64,000 nt of DNA from Steinernema hermaphroditum (lineage: Eukaryota; Nematoda; Chromadorea; Rhabditida; Steinernematidae), in the NCBI GenBank assembly GCA_030435675.1, contig CM059621.1, positions 12,896,001-12,960,000 of the forward strand, read 5' to 3'. Positions within the stretch are counted from its first letter, which is position 1, and every line of letters begins with the position of its first letter. The notes below the pieces were generated by a model, which was not told the origin of the DNA, did no database searches, and was given only the letters and a program-made list of their open reading frames with translations. Positions 36,750-47,147 of the stretch are shown here, one piece after another. Made by a program: the position numbers and the translations under genes.

Positions 36750-38050
36750 CAGGGTGTTCAGAAAGTTCTGTGAAATTTCTGAGTGGTCTATTTTCGCAAG
36801 TTTTTTGGCGTCCGCGCAAATTTTCAATGTTTTATTCGCGTTTATCAACTCTATTTACCCTATGTTCACTGTTATTCATACTGGTATTCACTGTTATTCA
36901 GAAACAAAATGGTCTCGGAAAAATTGCGTTCCACCATCGTCGAGCTCCACTGTGCTGGGAAGTCAAACCCTGACATCTGCAAGGACCTCAAACTGCACCC
37001 AATTATGGTCAAGCGGGTGTTAGATCGATTTGAGGACACTGGTGGGATCAAGGACCGTCCCCGAAGCGGAAGACGGAAGACCGCCAGAACTTCAAAGGTC
37101 CGAAAACTGGTCCGACAAAAAATTAAGCGGAATCCTGAGCGTTCGATCAGAATGCTGGCGAGGGACCATGGAATCAGCATTGGATCCATGTATAAGCTTA
37201 TTACAGATGATCTACAGCTCAAGAGCTGCAAAATTAGACGTGGCCAGCTTCTGACGGACCATAAAAAGAAGGAAAGGCTGGAAAAATGCAAAAAGCTGAA
37301 GGCCGAGGCACGGGGGTCTGGATTTTCGAATGTTATCTTTTCAGATGAAAAGATTTTTACAATCGAAGCGATCCACAACAGCCAGAATCACCGCCAATTG
37401 CTGCCGGAGGGCTCTCCACGTACGAAGCGCGTGGAAAGAAGTCATTTCCCCAATTCTGTGATGGTGTGGGGCGGAATCTGCGTAAAAGGCAAAACTCCGC
37501 TGGTTTTTGTCGATAAAGGCGTGAAAATTAACTCTACTGTGTATCAAGAACAGATCCTGGCGAAGCATCTGATTCCCTGGGCCCAAAAACACTTTCCAAA
37601 CCATGATTGGGTGTTTCAGCAGGACTGGGCGCCCGCCCACGGATCGAATTCCACACTGGCCTTCTGCAAGGACCAAATCCCGCAGATGTGGGGCAAAGAT
37701 ATTTGGCCCTCCAACTCACCGGATCTGAATCCGATGGACTACGCAATTTGGTCCATTCTGGAGGACAAGGCCTGCCGAAGACGACACACCACCATAGACT
37801 CCCTGAAGAGAGCGCTGAAGCAAGCCTGGGAAGAAATTAGTGTGGAAACCCTTGCGTGCATCGTGGGAAATTTCAAGAAGCGTGTTCAGGCCTGCATCAA
37901 CGCCGGAGGCGGCCATTTCGAGTGATACTCATTTTGATTATGTTCAATTTTGCGTGATGAATAAGGTAGTCTTGTTTGTTTTCCGAAATTATTGTGTTTT
38001 CTATTGAAAAAATCGTTCTTTTCATTTCACAGAACTTTCTGAACACCCTG
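36750..38050 (+). mobile_element. Intact maT (mariner/Tc1 DD37D) transposon, 1301 bp
   Basis: Perfect 27-bp terminal inverted repeats (36750-36776 and 38024-38050, starting CAGGGTGTTC) are flanked by a TA duplication at 36748-36749 and 38051-38052. Removing the element and one TA restores an exact 192-bp satellite monomer. The transposase frame is uninterrupted. Identical TIRs and an intact frame point to a recent insertion, possibly a mobile copy. Confidence 0.95.
36909..37925 (+). CDS. maT-type transposase (DD37D)
   Basis: A single exon of 338 residues. The N-terminal half holds two helix-turn-helix regions (about 5-45 and 75-115) separated by RPRSGRRKT, the GRPR-like AT-hook linker typical of Tc1/mariner. 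The catalytic triad is D146 (FSDEK), D239 (FQQDWAPAH) and D277 (SPDLNPMDY). The 37 residues between the second and third Asp define the maT (DD37D) group, between mariner DD34D and Tc1 DD34E. VMVWGGI lies before the second Asp as in the superfamily. Start chosen at the ATG giving MVSEKLRST; an upstream in-frame codon at 36783 would add 42 residues lacking family similarity. It cuts and pastes the element at TA sites. Confidence 0.95.
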   Translation: MVSEKLRSTIVELHCAGKSNPDICKDLKLHPIMVKRVLDRFEDTGGIKDRPRSGRRKTARTSKVRKLVRQKIKRNPERSIRMLARDHGISIGSMYKLITDDLQLKSCKIRRGQLLTDHKKKERLEKCKKLKAEARGSGFSNVIFSDEKIFTIEAIHNSQNHRQLLPEGSPRTKRVERSHFPNSVMVWGGICVKGKTPLVFVDKGVKINSTVYQEQILAKHLIPWAQKHFPNHDWVFQQDWAPAHGSNSTLAFCKDQIPQMWGKDIWPSNSPDLNPMDYAIWSILEDKACRRRHTTIDSLKRALKQAWEEISVETLACIVGNFKKRVQACINAGGGHFE

Positions 38051-38052
38051 TA

Positions 38053-38820
38053 CTTAGCCCAGCACATCGGGTGACTTGACCATGAGCTGGAAATATTCAT
38101 TTCTACAGCCATGTTTTATATCAAAATTCCGATTTTGCCCTTTGAACATCCTTTGATCAAGTCGTGGAAGACATGTTTGACCTATCAAACTGCGGGGTAT
38201 GTCCAGGGATCCTTATAGCCCATCGGAAAGCGCAATTCATTCTACTTAGCCCGGCACATCGGGTGACTTGACCATGAGCTGGAAATATTCATTTCTACAG
38301 CCATGTTTTATATCAAAATTCCAATTTTGCCCTTTGAACATCCTTTGATCAAGTCGTGGAAGACATGTTTGACCTATCAAACTGCGGGGTATGTCCAGGG
38401 ATCCTTATAGCCCATCGGAAAGCGCAATTCATTCTACTTAGCCCGGCACATCGGGTGACTTGACCATAAGCTGGAAATATTCATTTCTACAGCCATGTTT
38501 TATATCAAAATTCCAATTTTGCCCTTTGAACATCCTTTGATCAAGTCGTGGAAGACATGTTTGACCTATCAAACTGCGGGGTATGTCCAGGGATCCTTAT
38601 AGCCCATCGGAAAGCGCAATTCATTCTACTTAGCCCGGCACATCGGGTGACTTGACCATGAGCTGGAAATATTCATTTCTACAGCCATGTTTTATATCAA
38701 AATTCCAATTTTGCCCTTTGAATGTCCTTTGATCAAGTCGTGGAAGACATGTTTCACATTTGAAACTGCGGGGTATGTCCAGGGATCCTTATAGCCTATC
38801 GGAAAGCGCAATTCATTCTA
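38053..38820. repeat. 192-bp satellite array, right block
   Basis: The interrupted monomer resumes at 38053, and full units start at 38106, 38298, 38490 and 38682. The array stops at 38820, after base 139 of the last unit, where a transposon-like end begins. That last partial unit matches the interrupted unit 36611-36749 base for base, including the CCTATCGG variant seen in no other unit. Confidence 0.95.
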
Positions 38821-38836
38821 CAGGGTGTTCAGAAAA
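38821..38836. mobile_element. Orphan transposon end (TIR-like) at the satellite edge
   Basis: The first 15 bases, CAGGGTGTTCAGAAA, match the maT TIR. Sequence then diverges and no matching right-hand TIR or transposase is seen downstream. It follows TA at the same monomer position as the intact element. It is either a truncated related element or a rearranged copy. Confidence 0.6.
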
Positions 38837-41800
38837 TCCTAAGGTCCGTTTCTTGAAAACTACTGGGTTTTTTGGGAAACCGACTTCACCACCGTGCTCA
38901 GCGACCCCGAAAACAGGGGGACAAAAATTTTCAGGCGATTTATAAAACTTTTTTTATCCATGACCGGGTCCCTTTAAGTGATGTTCCTTTTTTATGCCTA
39001 AAATGGCTGTATTGCATCACCCACGATGTCGACTCGGTGAGATACTTGAGTTGCCGGATCTTCGAGATGATTTTGGTAAATGCCATAACAAATATTTTTG
39101 CTAATCCGGCCAATATCAAAATTGTTCTATTATGCGGTTCGCTTGGCTTTCATCGGCACACATGTTTAAAGTCAACACAGTCATCAACACTCTCCGTGTG
39201 GAATAAATAGCCGCCATCTGTGCACACTAGCTCTGAATGAAGGGCTATGAGTGTTATTCTGTGTATCAATCCACTAGCTCCGGCACCCTTAGACATGTGA
39301 TTCTGGACCCTTTTCTTAAAGTGTTGATGTGCTTCGGCTGCTTAGATTCCAGTCAAATGCGTTTCATGAATTTCATGATGGTGCGTACCTTTCCATACCT
39401 AGTGCACTTTGAGTTCAATGTTCCATTCCATATACCTTGTTTGATTTCCACTCCTCCCTAATATGATGCCGATGCTTGCGTCCTAGCGCATTGAAATGGA
39501 AGTGATGTCGATCTTTTTTACTGTGGCTTTGATAAAACATCAACACACAAGGACACGCCTAGAATGGGCAAATGCTCTAAGGCACATTTTGGATGTAAGA
39601 TGCTGATTGAGCACGATGGAGCTCTGTTGACAAGGGAGCGCGTATCGTGGCCTTTGGCTGGGCAAAGAACGACTCAAATGACATATTTATGAGTTTGTTG
39701 TTTGGAGACATCCGCTTTTCCATCAATATTCTACGCGTTTCGAGACAAAGTCGCGTGGCTTTTTTTGCTGGGACTTTTCGTTCTTCACATGCGTGATTCG
39801 AAATGTCGTACTGAATGAACAACAGAAGCAAATAAGAACTATAGGCCAAGGATAGGGAAACAAGTGTTCATAATTGATTGCTGAACCACTGAAGTGGCGA
39901 TATTTTGATGAGAGCCTTTTTCGATGCAAGATTGGATACGACTCCTTTAAGACATTAGTCTAAAGTTGCGTCGTGCAAAATAGAATCTGCGTTGCAAATA
40001 AAACGTGGTGTTTATTCCGGGGCGGGCCATTATCGCCCAGTTCTCATGGCTATTGCAGATTCATTCCATGGATATCCATTAAAGACAGCTTTTGCAACGT
40101 TACCTTCTTCGAGAAGCAAACGTTGAATAATTTCACCCACCGCTGGGACGTTTCTGCATGAACTATGCTCTAGGTTAATCAATCTCTCTTAACATGATTC
40201 TCAAGTAGGTTCACATGCAAAAACTCGACAAAACGGCATAAAAAACAACATCACCTCCACCTAAATATGTGTCATGTCAAGCAACGGGCTTCTCTCCCCC
40301 TCGCAGCCGCCGACGTTCCCAGCGGAAAACCCGTTGCGCGTCTTTCCGAAGGAATTTCCCGTAGACGCGCGCCCATCAGCCCGCGGCGGATGGCTACTTG
40401 TCTAAACAACGACGTCGTCGGCGACGTTTTCGACGCTTTTCTGATCGCACCGTTGCGAACAGTTTGCTTTACGCACCTCCGCGACGTCCAAAAACTCTGT
40501 TTGTCCTCGAAGAGCCGACAGAAGCCGGCAAGGAAGAGGATGGGATCGTTTTGCGCACTCTGCACTCTGTGCTATCTTTGTCTTTGGACACTTATCGCCG
40601 TTTTCTTGCACTCTCGCCAACCACCTATTTGTGTTCTGTGTTATAGTGATATGACGTTTTTTTCTTCTAAAACCCGATTTATGCAAGGCCGATGTCACAA
40701 AGTGGGTAATTGAGTCACTTTCGGCTTCCGCTGATCTTTGGCTTGGTTTCAGCCTCAACAGACCTTCCAAAATATTCATCTAATCAGATTCGGGAGGTAT
40801 ACGGTATCCACTTTATTAACAACTTGGTGATGCTAGAATACACGATCCAATTCGTGAATTTGTGAATTATTGAATGTATTCCTTTCTGTTGTTAAGGAGC
40901 GCTTGACGCTTCAACGTTTCAAACACCAAGCGGCACTTGGTAACGCTTCGATTGACAACTTTGCCCCTTTTTGAGCATGCTTGCATGTTCAGAGCTTTGT
41001 TGAATATTCAGAACCCGTTCTGACTCTATAGCTTGCAGGCAAAAATATTCGCACTTCCAAGTAAGATGTGCACTCAGATACAAACGCGTCTCCATTCATG
41101 ATGGAAATCTATTTTTGTTCTTCTGCAATATAATTTTTGTAGAATTGATTTGCAATTTCTCTCAAAATAACCATACAAAAATGAAAACTGTACATCAATG
41201 ATGTCAATATACGCCATTAATTGAAACATTTCCGATAAGTTCCTCACGCCCAGAACAGTGATTCCCGACAAACCTCACAGATCAACCATCAAGTCTCTTT
41301 CTATTTGTTTGGTTCGGAACGTATTCATGTGGATCGCTGTTTCAAAGCATTTCAGCTTTACGTTTAGCAAATATGCACCATCTGTGTTCACTTTTTACGA
41401 ACAGATATGGAACGAACATCAACGTTTTAAGCGTTTCAGCAACGCCCTGACCTCAAATTAATCACTTGAATTCGATACTGGTGGGACTATGGTGGGTTAT
41501 TGGAGTCTTGCCACCCACAGGGTTCTCAATTCTTAATTTGTTCATACTTTCGTTTCGTGTCGTTTATCCAGTTCAGAATTGTGTGAAGGGCCTCTTTTGG
41601 TTCATCTACGGTGCCAGAGATGTTTAGGCTATTTGAAAATCTCTTCCTTTGGCAGGCAATTGTCGCGCGATGATGCTGGGAATTGCCGGCAGCAGAGGAG
41701 CTTCACACAGTTCATTACGGTGAATTTGCACTGGACGCTGCTGCACTTCGTGCATTTGCAGTCATCTTCGCGTGAAAGCGGGCAAACGGCTCGTGTCAAT

Positions 41801-42908
41801 TCAGGACCTCCGTGACGGGATGCCGGGGTTCTGCAGCGAGTGAACGTCTAAATTTAATTCGTGTCAGTTTAGAATCAGTGGCGACCCTAAACGCCGATTT
41901 ATAGCGATTTTTCTGTCGAGGCTAGGATATTTTCTCCATTAGCGCCCTTTACCGTACACTTTACGACCTTTTTGATCTTTTCCGTTCGCTTTTTTTGCTT
42001 CTGTCCTAGTTTCCCGGTGCTTTTTTGAACAACCGCGTGATCCTTAGGAGTTGCGTGGCCGATTTAGACGGAGAAGGCCGATCTCGTCGATCCGAACGAC
42101 CCGATGCGATCAACGGTACGTTTGAAAAGCTTCGTATTTGTGATTTACTCCGTCCCTTTCAGGTCTCTATGGGAAAAGAGCAAGCTGGCCGGTAACGGCA
42201 GGGCCAGAATGGATGTGCACAACCAATATGAAAAGCCCGCGTGGGTTTGATATTTTGATAACTCATTTTGACACTCAAACTACGCTGAAATTTGACGCGT
42301 GAGTTGGCCCAGTAGTTGACAGTCACACTATGATCTGCTGGTTTCAGCTCGATCAGAGCTGTACACTTCAGAAGGGACCATTGTGAGTGGAACTGTAGAA
42401 AGAGCTGCAAGCGCTTAACGTAATAAAAGCCGTGTGTATTTGACATTTTGATAACTTAATTAACGTGTATATGGGCGTGTTCGTTGTGCGCACTGCTTGT
42501 CGTAACTGCCGAAGCACAGCGAATTTGTGTTCGTTTAACGATTAACGTTGAAGAGCTGTGTATTTGAGTTTCACGTGTTTGATACATACCCTTCAGCACG
42601 TTAGGATGAAACAAGTACGGGCCTCTTTTCAGCATCGCGTTCACGCCAGTTTAGTTATGCTCGTGTGGCTATGTTCGTGTTACCTGTCGTCATGACTTAA
42701 ACCTCAGAATTGTGCTTTGTATTTGCAAAAATTTAGTGTTCTATTTCGTTTTTGTCGAAACCTGCTCTCCAGCCTTCGGTAATCCGAGCAATTATCGTCG
42801 GCTTAACGCCACGAGAGGGGAACCCCGCGATCTCCCGTCCGTTCGTTAAGCGTGCGCGCCGCTCGATCGACCCTTTGAAACTAATCTAAAAACAACTCTT
42901 TCAGGGCG
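38837..42908. other. Gene-poor stretch after the satellite
   Basis: No complete gene. A GC-rich block at 40290-40560 opens frames on both strands. A candidate Cys-rich exon at 41629-41847 on the minus strand is listed separately. Confidence 0.45.
41629..41847 (-). CDS. Candidate Cys-rich terminal exon (fragment)
   Basis: Reading down from an AATTTAG acceptor at 41848 gives 72 residues to a TAG, including VCPLSREDDCKCTKCSSVQC and a later LLCCRQ; Cys is about 14 percent. The density and spacing resemble a disulfide-rich secreted domain. I could not find a signal-peptide exon upstream, so it may be chance, a decayed gene, or the last exon of a gene I failed to assemble. Confidence 0.25.
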   Translation of the reverse strand, partial: TFTRCRTPASRHGGPELTRAVCPLSREDDCKCTKCSSVQCKFTVMNCVKLLCCRQFPASSRDNCLPKEEIFK

Positions 42909-44651
42909 ATGGCGGTCGCGCGATTCGGCAACTCACGACACCTTCTTCTGCTGATCGGCGTACTCTGCTTTCTCCTTCTGCTCATCAACTTCTACAAGAC
43001 CGAAGTGCACAACCACGAGGTCATTGTGGACAGGGAGCACTACTTGAGGCACATAGTTCCTCGGGGGGAGTTCGCGGACCGCAAGAAGGAGGCCGATGCA
43101 CATATCCACATGATTCCCGCAGTGGCTCCCACCACGAGGACGCCCTACCCGAAGCGGCAGGAAATGGGAGAGTGCAAACCCCTCTTCGGGAAGGTCCTCG
43201 TCTTCGTCGCCTACGTCGAGTCCAGCATGAAGACGTAAGTTGATAGGAGTGAGCATGTATATGAAAGCATTTCAGGCACTACAAAGTGGCGCAGGACTCC
43301 CTCCATTGCTACTTGAAGGGCGTCAACTACACGACGGCGTTCGTCGATTTGGACCACGATAAGAGGGTCAAGGAGAACTGCCCACACGATCAGGTTTGTT
43401 ATGTGTCAAGCGAATTTGAAAGGAAAAATGGCAAGCTAGGGCGGAGACAGTTCCCTCTCACATTGAGCTCAAATGCTGCCCTTCTTTCTTCACTTTCATA
43501 CTTTATATGGTCAATATAAATTTCATCCAAAAATCCACCATTTGAAAAAGACCGACGCCGAAAAATTGAAATTCGGGAAGGTATTCTACTTTCAAATTAT
43601 GTCCTGAATATCTGCGAATTCGACCAGCTTCATATTCTTCTCTTCTTTAGCTCTTCTTCAAGAAGCACTGTGCCGCCTCGATCTACCTCCAGGACGCCGA
43701 CTGGATGCTGGTTCTGGATGCGGACACCGCCGTCGTCAATCCGAACCACTGCATCGAGGAGTGGATCGACGACCGCGTCGACATCATCTTCTACGAACGT
43801 TTCTTCAACTGGGAGATTGCCAGCGGGAACTACATCGTCAAGAACACGGAGTTCGCACGTACTTTCCTCCGAAAATGGGCCGATTGGCAGTACATCCAGC
43901 CGAGCAACTGGAACGGCGCCGACAATGGCGTTCTGCAGGTGAGCACTTCGGGCTCTTTTGAGAGGATCACGCAATATGCCCGCCGATTCCAATGGAATCT
44001 GCTTTTAGCGAGTGTGCTCTCTTTTTAGCCATTCACAGTTTTGCCGCTTCATGAGTATTTCTACAGATCCACATCCTGCAAACAGTTCTTCCGGACGCCG
44101 TAGAAGAAATCAAGGCATGTGACGCGATCTGGCACAAAGGAACGGACTACGACACGTACATGGCCTACGTCACTTGTGTGAAAGTCATGCTGGGTGGGTC
44201 ACATTCAAATACTCCTTCTTGAATGCCTATTTTAGGAGCCAACAGATTATGGCCCGGGAAGGTGCGCATCTACAGGAGGGCGCACGGCTGGGTGCGCGAC
44301 GGGTTCTTGACCGGCGACAACTTCTGCGACAACGACTTCATGCTGCACGGATGGAAACTACAGGCGATCGAGACGAACGGGTGGAATTCGCCCTTCAGAG
44401 TCAGTCCTTAACCTCCGTCCTCTGCGAAGGAAACATTTCAGAAGATGTTCAACGTCTCCGAATGCGGCACTGGGTACCTGGGATGGAACTACCGTCCGGG
44501 CTACAAGATCACCGCCGAAGAGATTCGGAAACGTCTCGCCGCCTTCGAGCAGAGCTCCGGGAACAGTTTTCCCAAGAAGGCCCAAGTGTTTCCCTACTTG
44601 TCGCAGCCAGATATCGGAAACTGCTATCCGAAGTGTGACGACCTTACGTAG
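42909..44651 (+). CDS. DUF273-type nematode glycosyltransferase (type II membrane protein)
   Basis: Six exons: 42909-43234, 43276-43393, 43651-43938, 44067-44193, 44236-44399 and 44442-44651, 410 residues, all phases consistent. A short cytosolic N-terminus is followed by one membrane anchor ([17 protein letters not shown], about residues 12-28), then a stem and a lumenal catalytic domain. DAD at 171-173 (in [12 protein letters not shown]) is the metal and nucleotide-sugar motif. [19 protein letters not shown] and [12 protein letters not shown] are blocks I associate with the nematode DUF273 family, related to GMA12/MNN10 galactosyltransferases. Expected in the Golgi; the sugar acceptor is unknown. 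A CTCTTTCAG acceptor ends 4 bases before the ATG, and AATAAA follows at 44753. Confidence 0.85.
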
Positions 44652-44752
44652 TAGACCAGAGGGAGTACGGTACCTTTCTTCTTTCTCAGCGGGTTCTAGT
44701 CAATTCTTGTTGTGATATTCCATTGAAGTGTCTACGTCTATTTATTAAGTAT

Positions 44753-44758
44753 AATAAA
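44753..44758 (+). terminator. Poly(A) signal AATAAA of the DUF273-type gene
   Basis: AATAAA lies about 100 bases after the TAG at 44649-44651 and is the first such hexamer downstream. Confidence 0.6.
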
Positions 44759-44840
44759 CTCTACTTGTTCTCAAGCGTGGCAGTCGTAAGTGAAATTCAG
44801 ATTAAGCGTGGCACTTCTGCTTGTCGTACCTTCCCTCGAA

Positions 44841-45746
44841 TCACTGTTTCTTAGCCTTCTGCGGCTGCATCCACTGGTAGTGGCGGGACTCGCAGTAGAA
44901 CTCCTTCTTAGGCGTGCAGAAGGCCCACTGCATGTCGTGGCTGCGCCGATTGAAACGCTCGATGATACAGCTGCCGAGCTTCTTATCACAGTGACACCCT
45001 TTGTTCCTAGAAGGATCAAGAGGTGGATGCGCGTGAGAGCTCTCTTACGTCCAAGTGAAGTCAGGTGCCATGACACACCAGTCGCTCGGTTCGCGCGAGT
45101 CGTAGCAGTGCGAGTGCTGGGAACAGGGCTGGAAGCTGAAAACATCGCTTGTTGGACATGTCGCATAGAATTTTCATCCTCCTGTCACTGATAATAGAAA
45201 AAGCAAGAATAGTGATTGTTCTAAAAGGTGGAGCAGGGCTTCCTATTTGAGACTATGAAGCTTAGAAGAGTAACTTCTGATGTAGCAACTGCTCCTGGCA
45301 AGTGCTTTTTCTGTACAGTAGAAGTCGATCTCTGATGCTTCTCTCCCCAGATCTTCATTTTAGACACCACTGGCGTGTGTGACCGGTGGTTCTCAGACAG
45401 CTCGGCAAAGATGAAAACAACCAACCGTCCTTTCGAGACGTCTAGAGTGGAGTCTTCTGAGACAGTCTAAAAATTGCGCCTTGCTATGTCACGCAGGGTC
45501 ACCTACTTGGTGCAGTTGCACACCAAACGCAGAACCCAGAGCTATTCCATTGACCACTTCAAAACCAACTTACAAGCCCCGCGAAACCTGGAACTTCGCG
45601 CCTTGGCAGTCGAATCGCGAATCGTTCTTGACGTCGGCTGTCATCACACAGCTCTTGTCCATCTTGAGATGGGAAGTGGGCGGCGGATAGTAGAGTCTCT
45701 GGGCAGAGGCGCTGGCGAGCGAGAGGAGCGCGAGCGGGAGCAGCAT
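44841..45746 (-). CDS. Secreted phospholipase-A2-like protein, probably non-catalytic
   Basis: Three exons on the minus strand: 45746-45574, 45135-45049 and 45006-44841, 141 residues; both introns are phase 2 with GTAAGT or GTAAGA donors. A signal peptide (MLLPLALLSLASASA) leads a mature chain rich in Cys. CSQHSHCYD (62-70) aligns with the sPLA2 active-site block CCxxHDxCY, and GCHCDKKLGSC (90-100) with its CxCDxxxxxC block. His65 and Asp94 match the catalytic His48 and Asp99, but the calcium-binding Asp49 is Ser66 and the glycine-rich calcium loop is not apparent, so hydrolysis is doubtful. An in-frame ATG at 45803 would lengthen the signal region; I chose 45746 for its compact hydrophobic core. 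Convergent with the DUF273-type gene. Confidence 0.7.
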
Positions 45747-46689
45747 GGCGGCGATGGAGACAGCTCCACGAGTGCAGAATCTTTCTCCTCCGGCGAGGGA
45801 CATGCATTTCTAGTGCGTCTGCAGCCATCCATATGCATTAATGAGTGGCGCGGAGTCTGGGGTGGCGACACAAAAAAATTGGACAAAATGATGGCGGCCA
45901 TAAATTGGGAGCACAACTCACAAAAAAGTTCTTGCAAATGGGTGAATTAAAAAGTTGAGGGTGGAGACGAGGAGCGTTTAAAAAGCAGGAAACACCCTCG
46001 CGGCCAGTCATTCGCCTTTGAACTCCACCAGGATTCGCCGTTCCACTTCTGCCTGTAGGTTCTTAGAGTTCGTGGCTTTGGGATCTGGCTTTGGATTCTT
46101 AGCATTTTGACCTCAATTCTGGTACAGTAGGGCAGCAGAAGGACTATGAAAATTATGTCTTTCTTAGATATATTTAAGGATTGACACTGGGATTGAGAAA
46201 TGATGGAAATTGACAGTAGTGAACATGGATATAGTTTGTACAACTGACGCTTGCCTAACCGCAGACACATGCACAAATCTATGAGATCTACCCTGGAGTT
46301 CTGGTTGGTGTATAAACGCATTTGATCGAGAAGAACAACTTGATCTTGAGATCCTCTTGAGATCTTGAGTAACATCGAGTCGCTGACTTTTTGTGAAAAA
46401 AGGAACCCATTATTTGAAGGAAAGCCTGTCCAAAACAGCACGTGATCAGCATGAAAGTATAAAACAACACAAACACGTGTTGATTCATAGGGTCACAGAG
46501 TCAACTTTTACGGACAAGAACTGAACATATTCATGGAAATCCTTTGAGTGCTTTGATGTCCTTATGTGTTTTATGCTTTTACACTACGTCCTGGGCTGGA
46601 TAAATATTGCTTTTCTATTGATAGTCTTCGGTCCGTCGCCTCCTACTCATCCAGCCACTCTTGCTCTAAGAACTTCACCATTTCAGGCC

Positions 46690-47147
46690 ATGTCCACCTC
46701 TCTCTGTCTCCTCCTCCTCAGCGCCATAGTGTGCCTCGCCTACGGCCTCAGGTGCCAACTCCAAACGCAGACCGAGAACAGAAACATGATCTGCAAGGAG
46801 GGCCAAAACTTCTGTATCATCAAGATGTGTAAGTTCTCCAGCTCATCATTTTGTCTCTCAAGGCCGATGTTCAGTCAAAGACGGTGTAGTAGAGAGGTAC
46901 TGTGATGGATACCAACGCCAACAGCAGTTCTGCATGGTGAGTTTTCCCCATAGACGCAGTGACTATGTGGCTATTTAAGAGTGCCGGAACGTGGCGAGTG
47001 GAGAACGGAGAGATGTTCTGCTGCATGACAGACTACTGCAACACGAACACATCGACGGTCATGACGAAGGCAACTCCGATCAACTCTTCTGCCAAGAAGA
47101 CCGTCTCCGCTTTGTTTGTTCTTCTTGTAACCGCTTTCATCGCCTGA
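46690..47147 (+). CDS. Small Ly6/ET-module-like GPI-anchored surface protein
   Basis: Three exons: 46690-46828, 46863-46936 and 46980-47147, 126 residues, phases consistent. A signal peptide (MSTSLCLLLLSAIVCLAYG) is followed by a Cys-rich domain starting RCQL and ending FCCMTDYCN. The CC-x2-D-x-CN ending is the hallmark of three-finger Ly6/uPAR and nematode ET-module proteins. The C-terminus (residues about 108-126) is hydrophobic after a small-residue stretch, as for a GPI-attachment signal. The CACCATTTCAG acceptor lies 3 bases before the ATG, indicating trans-splicing. AATAAA is at 47167. The partner is unknown. Confidence 0.8.

Noticed and set aside
33359..38820. CRISPR-like regular repeats
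   Set aside because: Units are 192 bp head-to-tail with no variable spacers; this is a eukaryotic satellite.
40267..40713. 148-residue open frame
   Set aside because: GC-rich start and AT-rich end with no consistent composition, domain or splice sites.
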